64,000 bases of DNA from Acidimicrobiaceae bacterium (lineage in GTDB: Bacteria > Actinomycetota > Acidimicrobiia > Acidimicrobiales > Ilumatobacteraceae): assembly GCA_020637235.1 (NCBI GenBank), contig JACJWG010000014.1, forward strand, positions 77,981 through 141,980, read 5' to 3'. The notes below the pieces were generated by a model. It was not told the origin of the DNA and ran no database searches. It saw only the letters and a list, made by a program, of their open reading frames with translations. Positions 1 to 8,685 of the stretch are shown one piece after another. How positions within the stretch are numbered: position 1 is the stretch's first letter; each line of letters begins with the position of its first letter. The position numbers and the translations under genes were made by a program.

Positions 1-10
1 GAGCGCCATC

Positions 11-1141
11 GTGACCGAGCACGACGACCGTCCGCCCAGCCGCTTCGACGTCGATCGTCAGGCACTCGGCACGCTGCTCGCCGGCGAGCCCCGTTATCGC
101 GTCGATCAGGTGTGGCAGGGGCTGTACGAGCAGCTCGCCGAGCCGCACGAGCTGACCACGCTGCCGAAGGCGCTCCGGGCCCGACTCGACGACGCGTTGC
201 CGCTCGCGCTGCGCGAGGAGCTGCGCCGCGTGAGCGACCGTGGCGACACGATCAAGTACCTGTGGCAGCTGCACGACGGCCACCGGATCGAGACGGTGCT
301 CATGCTCTACCCCGACCGTGTCACGGCCTGTGTGAGCAGTCAGGCGGGCTGCGCGATGGACTGCAGTTTCTGTGCCACCGGACAGGCCGGGTTCCAGCGA
401 CATCTCACCACCGGCGAGATCGTCGAACAGGTGGTGCGCGCCGCACGCGAGGCTCGCCGGCTCGGGCGGCGGCTCGGCAACGTGGTGTTCATGGGCATGG
501 GCGAGCCGCTCGTGAACGAGGCTGCCGTGTGGGCTGCGATCGAACGCATCCACGGCGACCTCGGACTGTCCGCACGTCACCTCACCGTGTCGACCATCGG
601 CATCGTGCCGGGCATCCGTGCGCTCGCCGCGCGGCCGCTGCCGGTGAACCTCGCGGTGTCGCTGCACGCCGCGAACGACCGGCTGCGCGAGACGCTGGTG
701 CCGATGAACAAGCGCTACCCGCTCTCGCAGCTGATGGAGGCGTGCGCGCACTACCTGGCCGTGAAGGGCCGCCGGATCAGCTTCGAGTGGGCGCTGATCG
801 CCGGCGTGAACGATCGCGACAGCGATGCACGCGAGTTGGCCGCGTTGAGCAAGCGGTTCCGTCTCGCCGCACACGTGAACCTCATCCCGCTCAACCCCAC
901 ACCCGGATTCCCCACGATCGGCAGCAGCCCCACGCGAGTGCACGAGTTCCGCGACCTGCTCGAGCAGCTCGGCGTCAACGCCACCGTGCGCCGCAACCGC
1001 GGCACCGACATCGATGCCGCGTGCGGTCAGCTCGCCGCCGGCCAACCGGTCGCGATGCGACCCAGCCGACGACGGGCCGGCGAGTCGGACGCAGCGACGG
1101 ACGGCGTCAGGGCTCCAGGTACTTCGGATTCGCCACGCTGA
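11..1141 (+). CDS. rlmN: 23S rRNA (adenine2503-C2)-methyltransferase RlmN
   Basis: Radical-SAM enzyme that methylates A2503 of 23S rRNA (and position 37 of some tRNAs) in the cytoplasm. The 376-residue product is the usual family length. The iron-sulfur cluster motif CxxxCxxC is at C114, C118 and C121, followed by the GMGEP stretch that binds SAM. A second conserved cysteine at C338 in a TDIDAACG context is the residue that forms the methyl-transfer intermediate in this family. I used the GTG at 11; the window edge hides anything upstream. The last 35 bp overlap the convergent DUF6285 gene. The C-terminal tail after about residue 345 is low-complexity and probably disordered. Identification is firm. 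Confidence 0.95.
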   Translation: MTEHDDRPPSRFDVDRQALGTLLAGEPRYRVDQVWQGLYEQLAEPHELTTLPKALRARLDDALPLALREELRRVSDRGDTIKYLWQLHDGHRIETVLMLYPDRVTACVSSQAGCAMDCSFCATGQAGFQRHLTTGEIVEQVVRAAREARRLGRRLGNVVFMGMGEPLVNEAAVWAAIERIHGDLGLSARHLTVSTIGIVPGIRALAARPLPVNLAVSLHAANDRLRETLVPMNKRYPLSQLMEACAHYLAVKGRRISFEWALIAGVNDRDSDARELAALSKRFRLAAHVNLIPLNPTPGFPTIGSSPTRVHEFRDLLEQLGVNATVRRNRGTDIDAACGQLAAGQPVAMRPSRRRAGESDAATDGVRAPGTSDSPR

Positions 1142-1448
1142 GCTTGTCGCGCACGCTGGCCCACACCAGCTCGCGCACCCGCTCCGCGTCGTCGTCGAGC
1201 TCGCCGTCGCGGATGCGCCGGGCGAGCTCGGCCTCGTCGGCGCACCCCAGCTCGTCGAGCCGGGCCCGATGGGCCAGGGCCTGCGCCTCGCCGAGCTCGA
1301 GCTCGCGCTCCACCATCGCGAGCACGTTGATCGCCACCCGCGTGTGGAACTGCAACCGCCCGGTCGTGCCGGTGAGCACGTCGCGTTCCAGCCACTCGCG
1401 CACCGACTCGACGAGCTCCTTGCCGGAGGGCATGTCGTGCGGGATCAC
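1107..1448 (-). CDS. DUF6285 family protein
   Basis: A 113-residue helical protein rich in acidic and arginine residues, with no signal peptide or membrane segment. Its sequence and its position directly after an aminoglycoside-phosphotransferase-like gene match the DUF6285 family, usually found beside such kinases and acyl-CoA dehydrogenases. The GTG start at 1448 overlaps the TGA of the upstream phosphotransferase gene (GTGA), so translation is probably coupled. The 3' end overlaps rlmN on the other strand by 35 bp. The biochemical role is unknown. A partner or regulatory role for the phosphotransferase is inferred only from the constant pairing. Confidence 0.75.
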   Translation of the reverse strand: MIPHDMPSGKELVESVREWLERDVLTGTTGRLQFHTRVAINVLAMVERELELGEAQALAHRARLDELGCADEAELARRIRDGELDDDAERVRELVWASVRDKLSVANPKYLEP

Positions 1449-2386
1449 CAGCGTCCCTCCAGTGCCAGGAACAGGTCGTGTTCGTTCTCGCAGACCCGCC
1501 GGCCGATCGCGGCGAGCTCGTGGCTGCGTGAGAAGCCGGTCATGTGCACATTGCACTGGATGATGCACATGATCCCCCACTTCAGCGTGCCGAGCACCTC
1601 CCACCACCGTGCCTCGTCGGGGTCGACAGCCGATCCCCCGGCGGCCGCGTACGCGTCGAACAGCTCCTGGTAGTCCCCGACCCCGGCCACCGGCTTGCGG
1701 TTGCCGAAGCGCCACGCCTTCACGCACAGCCAGCCGAGGTCCTCCATCGGATCGCCGAGATGCGCGAGCTCCCAGTCGAGTACGGCACGCAGTCCGTCGG
1801 CGCCGACGATCACGTTGCCGAGCCGGAAGTCGCCGTGCACGATCGTGGTGCGCGGCGAGGCCGGGCGGTGCTGTTCGAGCCACCGGAACACGAGCTCGAA
1901 GGTGGGGTGCGGCTCGTGCAGCGAGTCGAGCACGCCGCGGTAGTAGGCGATCTGGTCCTGCTCGACCAGGCCCGGCACTCGATCGACCGGGATCGCGTGC
2001 AGCTGGGCGAGCGCCGCGCCGAGCTGTGCCGGCAGCGCCCGACGCGCCTCGGCGTACTCGTCGTCGCGCAGGATCTTGCGGGCGATCGTCTCGCCCTCGA
2101 CGGCCGTCATCACCATGTACGAGGCGCCCACCGGGGTGTCGTCGCCGGTACCCGACGCCACGAGTTCGGCGACCGGCATGCCCGCCGCCCCGGCGGCGCG
2201 GAGCACGCCCGCCTCGATGCCCATGTCGCGGCCGTCGCCGATGCGTTGACGCTGCAGGATCAGGGGACGGCCGTCGGCGACGAAGCGCCAGGTCTCACGC
2301 GACGCCCCGCCGGAGAGGCGGGTGAGGTCGGTGATCTCCCTGGCACCGACGACCGCAGCCAGACCGGAGGCGAGTTCGGTGGACAT
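1445..2386 (-). CDS. phosphotransferase family protein (APH/ACAD10-like)
   Basis: A 313-residue kinase-fold protein of the aminoglycoside phosphotransferase superfamily, of the type resembling the N-terminal kinase of ACAD10. The Brenner motif HGDxxxxN is at residues 184-191, and the metal-binding D204 follows in a LDWE context. The substrate is not known; in related clusters such proteins are thought to act on hydroxyacyl or hydroxy-acid intermediates of degradation. The ATG at 2386 has a GAGG-type ribosome-binding site 6-9 nt upstream. It is co-transcribed with the DUF6285 gene and lies downstream of the M23 peptidase gene after a 92-bp gap containing two GAACCGGT repeats. Confidence 0.85.
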   Translation of the reverse strand: MSTELASGLAAVVGAREITDLTRLSGGASRETWRFVADGRPLILQRQRIGDGRDMGIEAGVLRAAGAAGMPVAELVASGTGDDTPVGASYMVMTAVEGETIARKILRDDEYAEARRALPAQLGAALAQLHAIPVDRVPGLVEQDQIAYYRGVLDSLHEPHPTFELVFRWLEQHRPASPRTTIVHGDFRLGNVIVGADGLRAVLDWELAHLGDPMEDLGWLCVKAWRFGNRKPVAGVGDYQELFDAYAAAGGSAVDPDEARWWEVLGTLKWGIMCIIQCNVHMTGFSRSHELAAIGRRVCENEHDLFLALEGRW

Positions 2387-2478
2387 CGGCCTCGACTCTT
2401 GCCGACGCCGCCGCAGGCGACCGAATCGAACCGGTCACCGCCCGGGTCGAACCGGTTGGAACCCGGTCCGAGCCCTGC

Positions 2479-3768
2479 TCAGCAGTGGTTGAACACGGTG
2501 GCGAACGGGTTGACCGCCGCCCCTCCCCCGGGATGGATCTCGAAGTGCAGGTGGGGCGTGGAGAACTTCGCGTTGCCGGTGTCGCCGACGTAGCCGATGA
2601 TCGTGCCGGCGGTCACCTGGCCGAGGGTCGCCCATTCGTCGAGATGGGCGTAGTAGTAGCGGTTGCCGTCGACACCGGAGAGCGCCACCGTGTTGCCGCC
2701 GAGGGTGTTCACCTTCGACTGCGCGAAGCCGTCGACCACGGCCACGATCGGCAGGCCGCGGGCGGCGATCATGTCGACGCCCTGGTGGGTGCGGCCGCCA
2801 CTGCGTGCCTGTCCCCACGTGTCGGCGAAGGCCGTGGTGCCCTGCACCGGGCACACCCAGCCGGCCGCACCGAGGTCGCCGGCGAGCGCCCCGGGCCGTC
2901 CACCGGCACCGGTGACGCCGGTGAGGCCGCCGCCCGTACCACCCGTGGAGCGATTGTCGATCACGCTCGAGTCGATGTCGTCGATGTCGCCGGCGGGCAC
3001 GACGGCCACATCGGGCACCACGGTGCCCGATCCGAGCTGAGTCTGGGTGCCGATCGCATCCTGTGCGGCTGCCTCGGCCAACAACTCGTCAGCGGCCGCC
3101 TGGTCGCGGGCCCGCTGCGCGGCACGCTGGGCCTCGAGCGCCCGTTGCACCGCTTCGTCCTCCAGCCGCTGCTCCTCGATCTCCTTCAGCCGCTCCACCT
3201 CGGCCAGCGCGTCCTCGCGACGGCGGTCGAGTTCGTCGCGAGCCGCCTCGGCGTCGTCCTGGGCCTGGCGCAGCTCGGCCTGGGCGTCCTCGAGGTCGCT
3301 GTTGAGCGACTCGAACTGATCGAAGTCGTCGGCGGAGGTCTCGTTGACGATGTCGATCAGCACGTCGACCTGTGCCTGCTCGCCGGCGTCGCGGTAGCCG
3401 GTGAGCAGCGGCATCGAGTCGGTGCCGGCACGCGTGAAGCGGTTGACGGCCACCTGCTCGACGGTGGCGCGCAGAGCCTCGATCTGGGCGATCAGCACCT
3501 CGATGTCCTGTTCGAGCGCCTGTTGCTGGAGCTCGAGTGCGTCGAGGTCGCTCTCTGCCTCGAACAGCGCCTCGGCGGCGGCGTTGGCGCGGGCGCGGGC
3601 GGCGGCGATCTCGGCGGCGGCTTGTTCGGCGGCGTCGTCGCCCGACGCATCGGGATCGACCCCGGACGCGCCGGTGGGCCGGGAGACGCCGGCGTCCGCT
3701 CGTGCGACGGTGGAGGTCGTCGGCACGATCAGCGCCATCCCCGCCAGGATCGCCCAGAGTGCACGCAT
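2479..3768 (-). CDS. M23 family metallopeptidase with coiled coil, secreted
   Basis: A 429-residue exported protein. The first 25 residues form a signal peptide ending near ARADAG. Residues of about 45-230 form a long alanine/glutamate/glutamine-rich coiled coil, as in EnvC or RipA-type cell-wall hydrolase regulators. The C-terminal LytM/M23 domain keeps the zinc ligands H328 and D332 (HxxxD) and H406/H408 (HLH), so catalytic activity against peptidoglycan cross-links is expected. I chose ATG 3768 over GTG 3774 because a TAGCGT element (minus strand, 3783-3778) sits 9 nt upstream, which fits a leaderless transcript starting at the ATG. Likely involved in cell division or wall remodelling. Confidence 0.9.
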   Translation of the reverse strand: MRALWAILAGMALIVPTTSTVARADAGVSRPTGASGVDPDASGDDAAEQAAAEIAAARARANAAAEALFEAESDLDALELQQQALEQDIEVLIAQIEALRATVEQVAVNRFTRAGTDSMPLLTGYRDAGEQAQVDVLIDIVNETSADDFDQFESLNSDLEDAQAELRQAQDDAEAARDELDRRREDALAEVERLKEIEEQRLEDEAVQRALEAQRAAQRARDQAAADELLAEAAAQDAIGTQTQLGSGTVVPDVAVVPAGDIDDIDSSVIDNRSTGGTGGGLTGVTGAGGRPGALAGDLGAAGWVCPVQGTTAFADTWGQARSGGRTHQGVDMIAARGLPIVAVVDGFAQSKVNTLGGNTVALSGVDGNRYYYAHLDEWATLGQVTAGTIIGYVGDTGNAKFSTPHLHFEIHPGGGAAVNPFATVFNHC

Positions 3769-3870
3769 GTGCACGGAACGCTACCCCGTCACCCTGGTGA
3801 GCGGCGTCCACCCTGCATCCGGCCCGATGTCTTGACAAACCCTTGACGAACCGACGGACGGGCGGACCGA

Positions 3871-4145
3871 TTCCTGGGCGCCACGAATCCTGCCGACCAG
3901 CACCGTTGAACCGACCTCGGCACCCAGATCCGGATCCCCACGTTCCTGGGCGCCACGAAACCCCACCACCAGCACCAGTGAACCGACCTCGGCACCCAGA
4001 ACCAGACCCCCCACACTCCTGGGCGCCACGAAACCCCACCACCAGCACCAGTGAACCGACCTCGGCACCCAGATCCGGATCCCCACGTTCCTGGGCGCCA
4101 CGAAACCCCACCACCAGCACCGGTGAACCGAGCTCGGCACCCAGG
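3871..4145. repeat. Array A: four 58-bp direct repeats at 72-73 bp spacing
   Basis: Most of the 405-bp gap between the M23 gene and the ABC gene is this array. Copies lie at 3871-3928, 3943-4000, 4016-4073 and 4088-4145, each exactly 58 bp, separated by 14-15 bp C-rich spacers. Copies 2 and 3 are nearly identical; 1 and 4 differ at a few bases. Each copy begins TCCTGGGCGCC and ends GGCACCCAG, an imperfect inverted repeat, so each could form a stem with a 36-nt loop. The core starts ACGAAAC and ends GACCTC. The 73-bp step between copies 2 and 3 breaks the reading frame, so it is not a coding repeat. The last copy lies just upstream of the predicted promoter of the ABC gene. Confidence 0.9.
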
Positions 4146-4173
4146 ACGCCGAGTGTCGGTAGGGTCGTCGGCC

Positions 4174-4998
4174 GTGCCGCCCGCGACGTCGACCTCGCCC
4201 GCCCACTCGCCGATCGTGTCGCTCGAGCGGGTGTCGTTCGTGCGCGACGACCGGACGATCCTGGCGCCGCTCGACTGGACCGTGCACGCCGACGAACGCT
4301 GGCTCGTGCTCGGGGCGAACGGGTCGGGCAAGACCACGCTCGTGCGGATCACCGCGATGTACGAGCACCCCTCCTCCGGCGAGGTGGCGGTGCTCGGCGA
4401 GCGGCTCGGCCGCACCGACGTGCGGGTGCTGCGCCGCCGCATCGGCTACTCGTCGGCGGCGATCGCCGCCCAGATCCGACCCCAGCTCACGGCCGCCGAG
4501 GTGGTGATGACCGCGAAGTTCGCCGCACTCGAACCGTGGTGGCACCGTTACGACGACGACGACCGCGCCCGGGCGATCGACTGCCTCGATCGTCTGCGCG
4601 TGGCGGCCTTCGCCGACCGCTCGCTCGCCACCTTGTCGTCGGGCGAACAGCAGCGGGTGCTGCTCGCCCGCACGCTGATGACCGATCCCGGGCTCGTGCT
4701 GCTCGACGAGCCGAGCGCCCGCCTCGACCTCGGTGGTCGCGAACAGCTGGTGGCCGCGCTCGCCGAGCTGACCACCGACCCGGCCGCGGCGCCGCTGGTG
4801 CTCGTGACCCACCACCTCGACGAGGTGCCCGACGGCATGACCCACGTGCTGATGCTCCGCCACGGCGAGGTGGTGGCACGCGGCCCGATCGACTCGACGC
4901 TCACCGCCGCGGCGCTGAGCGAGTGCTTCGAGATGCCGCTGCGACTGGAGCGGCGGGACGACGGCCGGTGGTCGGCCTGGGCCACTCGCGTCAGCTGA
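4174..4998 (+). CDS. ABC transporter ATP-binding protein
   Basis: A 274-residue ABC ATPase. Walker A (GANGSGKTT) lies near residue 50, the signature LSSGEQQR near 160, Walker B (LVLLDEPS) near 180, and the switch histidine in VTHH near 215. No membrane-spanning partner is adjacent, so it may be a YlmA/ModF-like soluble ATPase or serve permeases elsewhere. In-frame GTGs also exist at 4051 and 4153, inside or touching the repeat array. I chose GTG 4174 because TAGGGT at 4160-4165 sits 8 nt upstream, matching the leaderless pattern used by many genes here. The 3' end overlaps the convergent SRPBCC gene by 8 bp. Confidence 0.88.
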   Translation: MPPATSTSPAHSPIVSLERVSFVRDDRTILAPLDWTVHADERWLVLGANGSGKTTLVRITAMYEHPSSGEVAVLGERLGRTDVRVLRRRIGYSSAAIAAQIRPQLTAAEVVMTAKFAALEPWWHRYDDDDRARAIDCLDRLRVAAFADRSLATLSSGEQQRVLLARTLMTDPGLVLLDEPSARLDLGGREQLVAALAELTTDPAAAPLVLVTHHLDEVPDGMTHVLMLRHGEVVARGPIDSTLTAAALSECFEMPLRLERRDDGRWSAWATRVS

Positions 4999-5431
4999 CC
5001 AGCTCGAGCAACCGTTCGCGACCCGCGACGATCTGTTCGGCCAACACCTTCTCCATCACGCCGCCGGTCCAGAGCGCCCCGCCGTAGTGGAGGCGCATCT
5101 CCAGGCGGCTGCCATCGCCGACCGCCACGACCGCGGCGTCGAGCACCCACGGCGAATGGCTGCGCCCGTCGTGCTCGCGCCGCTCGAAGCGCACCGTGGC
5201 AGCTGCGACGTCGTGCACGGCCCGCACCATCCGCAGCCGCTTCGACCGGGCGAAGGGCCCGAGTCGGGCGCGGAGCTCGACCTCCCAGGCGGGGCGTCCG
5301 TCACCGTCGGGGTCGAGCGGTGTGACACGGTGTGCGAGCGGCATCCAACGCGGGTAGTCGGTGAGCTGGTCGACCAGCGAGAACAGCCGGTCCACGCCGC
5401 ACGGCGCCTCCATCGATGCGGCCACATCCAC
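4991..5431 (-). CDS. SRPBCC family protein
   Basis: A 146-residue START/SRPBCC-fold protein: it opens with the typical strand (VDVAASMEAP), followed by LFSLVDQLTDYPRWMP and a C-terminal helix ending in the GRERLLELV region. Such proteins bind lipids, polyketides or other hydrophobic ligands, and the ligand cannot be told from sequence. An upstream reading frame is open to 5593, but GTG 5431 begins exactly where the fold begins. It is 56 bp downstream of the DUF3499 gene on the same strand. Confidence 0.75.
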   Translation of the reverse strand: MDVAASMEAPCGVDRLFSLVDQLTDYPRWMPLAHRVTPLDPDGDGRPAWEVELRARLGPFARSKRLRMVRAVHDVAAATVRFERREHDGRSHSPWVLDAAVVAVGDGSRLEMRLHYGGALWTGGVMEKVLAEQIVAGRERLLELVS

Positions 5432-5487
5432 GTCAGCAGTATCGCCGCCACCGACCGCGATGCGGCGCGCGACCCCCGATCGCGAGA

Positions 5488-6345
5488 TCAGGTGTCGTCG
5501 CCCGCGACGCCGCGGAACGCACGCGAGAGCAGCCGGCCCCGCGGCCGGAGCAGACCGCTCAGATCGTCGCCCTCGTCGAAACGAGGTGTCCACGGCGGAT
5601 CGGTCGCCTCGTCGGCGGCTGCTTCGTCGGCGGCTGCTTCGTCGGCGGCTGCTTCGTCGGCGGCTGCTTCGTCGGCGGCTGCTTCGTCGGCGGCTGCTTC
5701 GTCGGCGGCTGCTTCGTCAAGCAGTGCGCGCACGATCCCCATCGGGCCGCTCTGATCGATGCCCTCGAGATCGATCGGCCCGAGCGGCACCGGCGGTGCA
5801 GCGACCGCCACCTCGTCTTCGACCGCCACCTCGTCGGCGACCGCCACCTCGTCGGCGACGACATCACCCACATCCGTCGCACCGACGGGTGCCGCACCAG
5901 CAGCGCCAGCAGCACCAGCAGCACCAGCAGCATGGGCGGCGACGGCCTCGGTCACCTCGGCAGGTGACACTTCACGCACGCCACCCGTGGCGATCACCTC
6001 GTCGCGCCCCATCTGGTCGAGGGTCAGCTGCTCCACGCTGCGGCGCAGCATCTCGATCGTCCGGTCCTGCCGGGTGCGGCGGGTGGTCTTCGGCCGCAAC
6101 GATCCGTCGGTCAGGTCGTCCATCCGGGCCCGGTTGAACAACCGCGGCACGGGCTCACGCCGGTCGTCGAGCAGCCAGCCGAGCGGCACCACCATCGCAT
6201 CGGCGTGACGGCGACACAGCGCCCCCGAGCGCGGGCCGACGGCGTGTTCGAACCCGTCGAGCCACACCGTGAGCGACGCCGGATCGAACCCGTACGCGAC
6301 GTCGGCAGGTTGCGAGCAACCCGGGCGTTCGCACAAGCGTGGCAT
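5488..6345 (-). CDS. DUF3499 family protein with (ADEAA)7 tract
   Basis: A 285-residue actinobacterial protein. The N-terminal 60 residues carry the DUF3499 signature: a CxRPGC pair at C5 and C10 and a later CRRHA, suggesting a small zinc-binding treble-clef-like fold. The rest is low complexity: an AAGAAGAAG tract, DEVAVADEVAVEDEVAV repeats and seven perfect ADEAA units. The function of DUF3499 is unknown. The ATG at 6345 is preceded by TACCGT (minus strand, 6359-6354) with 8 nt between, so transcription is probably leaderless. It is followed by the SRPBCC gene on the same strand. Confidence 0.8.
   Translation of the reverse strand: MPRLCERPGCSQPADVAYGFDPASLTVWLDGFEHAVGPRSGALCRRHADAMVVPLGWLLDDRREPVPRLFNRARMDDLTDGSLRPKTTRRTRQDRTIEMLRRSVEQLTLDQMGRDEVIATGGVREVSPAEVTEAVAAHAAGAAGAAGAAGAAPVGATDVGDVVADEVAVADEVAVEDEVAVAAPPVPLGPIDLEGIDQSGPMGIVRALLDEAAADEAAADEAAADEAAADEAAADEAAADEAAADEATDPPWTPRFDEGDDLSGLLRPRGRLLSRAFRGVAGDDT
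5611..5715. repeat. seven perfect 15-bp tandem repeats (inside DUF3499 gene)
   Basis: Seven identical copies of GTCGGCGGCTGCTTC encode (ADEAA)7 on the minus strand. Perfect DNA identity, not only peptide identity, points to recent slippage expansion, so copy number probably varies between strains without a frame change. Confidence 0.95.
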
Positions 6346-6390
6346 CCGCGACCACGGTAGTCGCCCCAGGTGAGACGGGCCGTGATCCCG

Positions 6391-7695
6391 TCAGCCGGCG
6401 GTACGGAACTGGTTGCGGCCCTCGCGCTTGGCCCGATAGAGCGCGTCGTCCGCGGCGCCGACGAGTGCTTCGGGCGTCGGCGCGTGGATCGGGAACTCGG
6501 CGACACCGATCGAGGTGGTCTGCCGGCGGCCCTCGGGCAGCGCCGGCGCACAAGCATCGGGGCACCCCTCGAGCAGGCGTGTCGCGAGCGACGCCGCACC
6601 GGCGGCATCGCACGACGGGCAGATGACGAGGAACTCCTCGCCGCCCCAACGAATCACCGTGTCGTGCGCACGCACCGATTGCTTCAGCAGGCCGGCGAAG
6701 GCTGCCAGCACCTCGTCGCCCACCTGGTGTCCGAGCTGGTCGTTCACCTGCTTGAAGTGGTCGAGATCGCACAACAACACCGACATCGGGCGGCCGCTCG
6801 ACTCGGCCATCTGCCGGGCCTGCGCGAGCGCCTTGCTCGCCCGTCGACGGTTGCCCACCCCGGTGAGCTGGTCGGTGTCGGCCTCGATCGCGAGGCGCAG
6901 GTTCACCTCGATCCGCTCGAGACCGGCGGACAACGCCTCGACGATCTCGTCGAGGCGACCCACCTGATCGGCGGCCGGGTGCTCGACGAATCCGACGTCG
7001 ACGACGACCTCGAGATGGTCGTCGACCACGAACCGCCGCTCGAGGTGGTGCGGTGCCGCACGGCCGTGCTCACCGGCGATCGTCCCCGCGAAGCGCGGCG
7101 CGGTGGCGGTGATCGACGCGCTGGCCGCACCCGGCAACGCTGCGAACGCGGCGGCGATCTCGTCGAGTTGCTCGACTCCCCATCGTTCGTCCAGGCCGGC
7201 CACCACCCGCAGGGCCCGAGCCGCGGCGGCACGACGGCGCAACTGCTCGCTCTCGACGACCCGTCCGAGTCCGGCGGCGATCTGCTGCGCCGCCGCGTCG
7301 ACGAAGCCGGCATCGCGCAGCGCGGCCGGGACGTCCTCCGCGTGCAGCGCACCGGTGGCCACCTGCGGCACCTCGAATGCGGCCGTGTCGGGCAGTTCGG
7401 TCAGCGCCTCCTGCTTGAACGCCAGCTCGGGGTCGAGACCCGATGCAGCTCCCACGGCGGGGAGGCCGTCGGGCACGATGCCGACCAGGCAACCCTCGAT
7501 CGGTGCGTGCTGGGTGAGCACGTCCACGACCGCCTGGGCGTACGTGGCGAGGTCGAGATCGGCGGCCACCAGGTTCGACAGCTCGAGCTTCACGGCGGTG
7601 GTGAGGAACCCGACCAGGAAGTCGTTGTGGTCGCCGGCACGCAACTGCTCGATCGCGTCGGCCTGCATCTTGCTCAGCTGGTCGAGTGCCCCCAC
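6391..7695 (-). CDS. GGDEF diguanylate cyclase with N-terminal sensor region
   Basis: A 434-residue cytoplasmic diguanylate cyclase that makes c-di-GMP from two GTP. The active site GGEEF is intact at residues 351-355, and the inhibitory-site motif RxxD (RAHD) sits five residues before it, so product feedback is expected. Residues of about 1-240 contain no membrane segment. Part may be a GAF-like domain (near IEGCLVGIVPDG), but the match is weak. GTG 7695 is separated by one base from the stop of the upstream HDOD gene, so the two are almost certainly co-translated. Confidence 0.93.
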   Translation of the reverse strand: MGALDQLSKMQADAIEQLRAGDHNDFLVGFLTTAVKLELSNLVAADLDLATYAQAVVDVLTQHAPIEGCLVGIVPDGLPAVGAASGLDPELAFKQEALTELPDTAAFEVPQVATGALHAEDVPAALRDAGFVDAAAQQIAAGLGRVVESEQLRRRAAAARALRVVAGLDERWGVEQLDEIAAAFAALPGAASASITATAPRFAGTIAGEHGRAAPHHLERRFVVDDHLEVVVDVGFVEHPAADQVGRLDEIVEALSAGLERIEVNLRLAIEADTDQLTGVGNRRRASKALAQARQMAESSGRPMSVLLCDLDHFKQVNDQLGHQVGDEVLAAFAGLLKQSVRAHDTVIRWGGEEFLVICPSCDAAGAASLATRLLEGCPDACAPALPEGRRQTTSIGVAEFPIHAPTPEALVGAADDALYRAKREGRNQFRTAG

Positions 7696-7696
7696 G

Positions 7697-8563
7697 TCAC
7701 GCCTCCGACCCGGCGGGACGGGCGGGGTCGCCGGCCAGTTCGCTCGTCAGGTCGCTCGTGACGTTCGTGATCTCCGCCTCGATCTCGGCGGTGATCCGGT
7801 CGACCCGAGCGTCGACCAGTCCGACGAGCTGGAGTGCCTCGATCGTCGAGATCGCCCGCTCCGGCGCCGGTGCACCGACGGCCACCGCGAACGCGTGTGC
7901 TGCCACCACCACCCGGTCGAGCGGCACGGCGAGCGAGGCCGGGCGGGTGTGGTGTTGCTGTACGGCCCCCACGATGCGGTCGGGCAGGTTCCAGCGAGCG
8001 AGCAGCCGGGCACCGAGCCCGGCATGGTCCTGGTCGGGCTGGTCGGCCGCCACCCCGGCGCCGAGCAGCCACCCCACCTCGTGCAGCAGGCCCGCCGAGT
8101 AGGCGTCGTCGGGCGACTCGCCGACACGCCTCGCGAGCACGCTGGCCGAACAGGCGGTCGCGATCGAGTGCAGCCACAGCCAGTCCGGGTAGTCGGGCGC
8201 GTCGGCATCGAACACGAGGTCGGCCACCCGGCTTGCGGCGAGCGAGCTCACCAACGACGCGCCGAGCATCACCGAGGCCTGCCGGACCCCGCCGATGCGG
8301 CGCGAGTAGCCGAGGTGGGCCGAGTTGGCGGCACGCAACACCGCGGCCGCGAGCGCCGGGTCGGTGAGGATCGTGCGGGTGAGGTCGGCCGCGTGGTCGT
8401 CCGGGCGCTGCAGCACGGCCAGCACCACGCGGGCCGACGCCGGATGCACCATCAGGCGCGACTGCTCGAGCAACGCACGGCCACCTCCGGTCGTCGTGGA
8501 GGTGGTCGAGGTGGTCGAGGTGGTCGGGGCTGCGAGGACCTTGGACGGAGTGGCGAAACCCAT
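7697..8563 (-). CDS. HDOD domain protein
   Basis: A 288-residue protein with a catalytically degenerate HD-type (HDOD) domain spanning about residues 35-240, including the TDPALAAAVLRAANSAHLG helix pair and LLHEVGWLLGAG. HDOD proteins act as signalling scaffolds. The N-terminus carries a short threonine/serine tract from a 9-bp DNA repeat. It is translationally coupled to the GGDEF gene, suggesting the two act together in one c-di-GMP circuit. The start at 8563 is an ATG with no clear ribosome-binding site. Confidence 0.88.
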   Translation of the reverse strand: MGFATPSKVLAAPTTSTTSTTSTTTGGGRALLEQSRLMVHPASARVVLAVLQRPDDHAADLTRTILTDPALAAAVLRAANSAHLGYSRRIGGVRQASVMLGASLVSSLAASRVADLVFDADAPDYPDWLWLHSIATACSASVLARRVGESPDDAYSAGLLHEVGWLLGAGVAADQPDQDHAGLGARLLARWNLPDRIVGAVQQHHTRPASLAVPLDRVVVAAHAFAVAVGAPAPERAISTIEALQLVGLVDARVDRITAEIEAEITNVTSDLTSELAGDPARPAGSEA

Positions 8564-8638
8564 GCCACGACGACCGTGCGGACGATGACGGCGGGTGCCC
8601 GGTCATCGTGCGGATTTGTCGGCCCCCCACCGCAACTA

Positions 8639-8655
8639 CCCCCTAATTGAGGGGG
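8639..8655 (-). terminator. hairpin downstream of tRNA-Val
   Basis: A 6-bp stem (CCCCCT/AGGGGG) with a 5-nt loop starts 30 nt after the 3' end of the tRNA. The position fits termination of the tRNA transcript. There is no U-tract, as is common in high-GC actinobacteria. Confidence 0.6.
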
Positions 8656-8685
8656 GTGCGATCCGGGCTAGGCGGCACGGTCGTG

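Noticed and set aside
3871..4145. CRISPR array
   Set aside because: Spacers are only 14-15 bp and nearly identical to each other, and no cas genes are present.
4051..4173. Earlier GTG starts (4051, 4153) for the ABC ATPase
   Set aside because: The extra residues would be encoded by the repeat array. A TAGGGT element 8 nt before GTG 4174 fits better.
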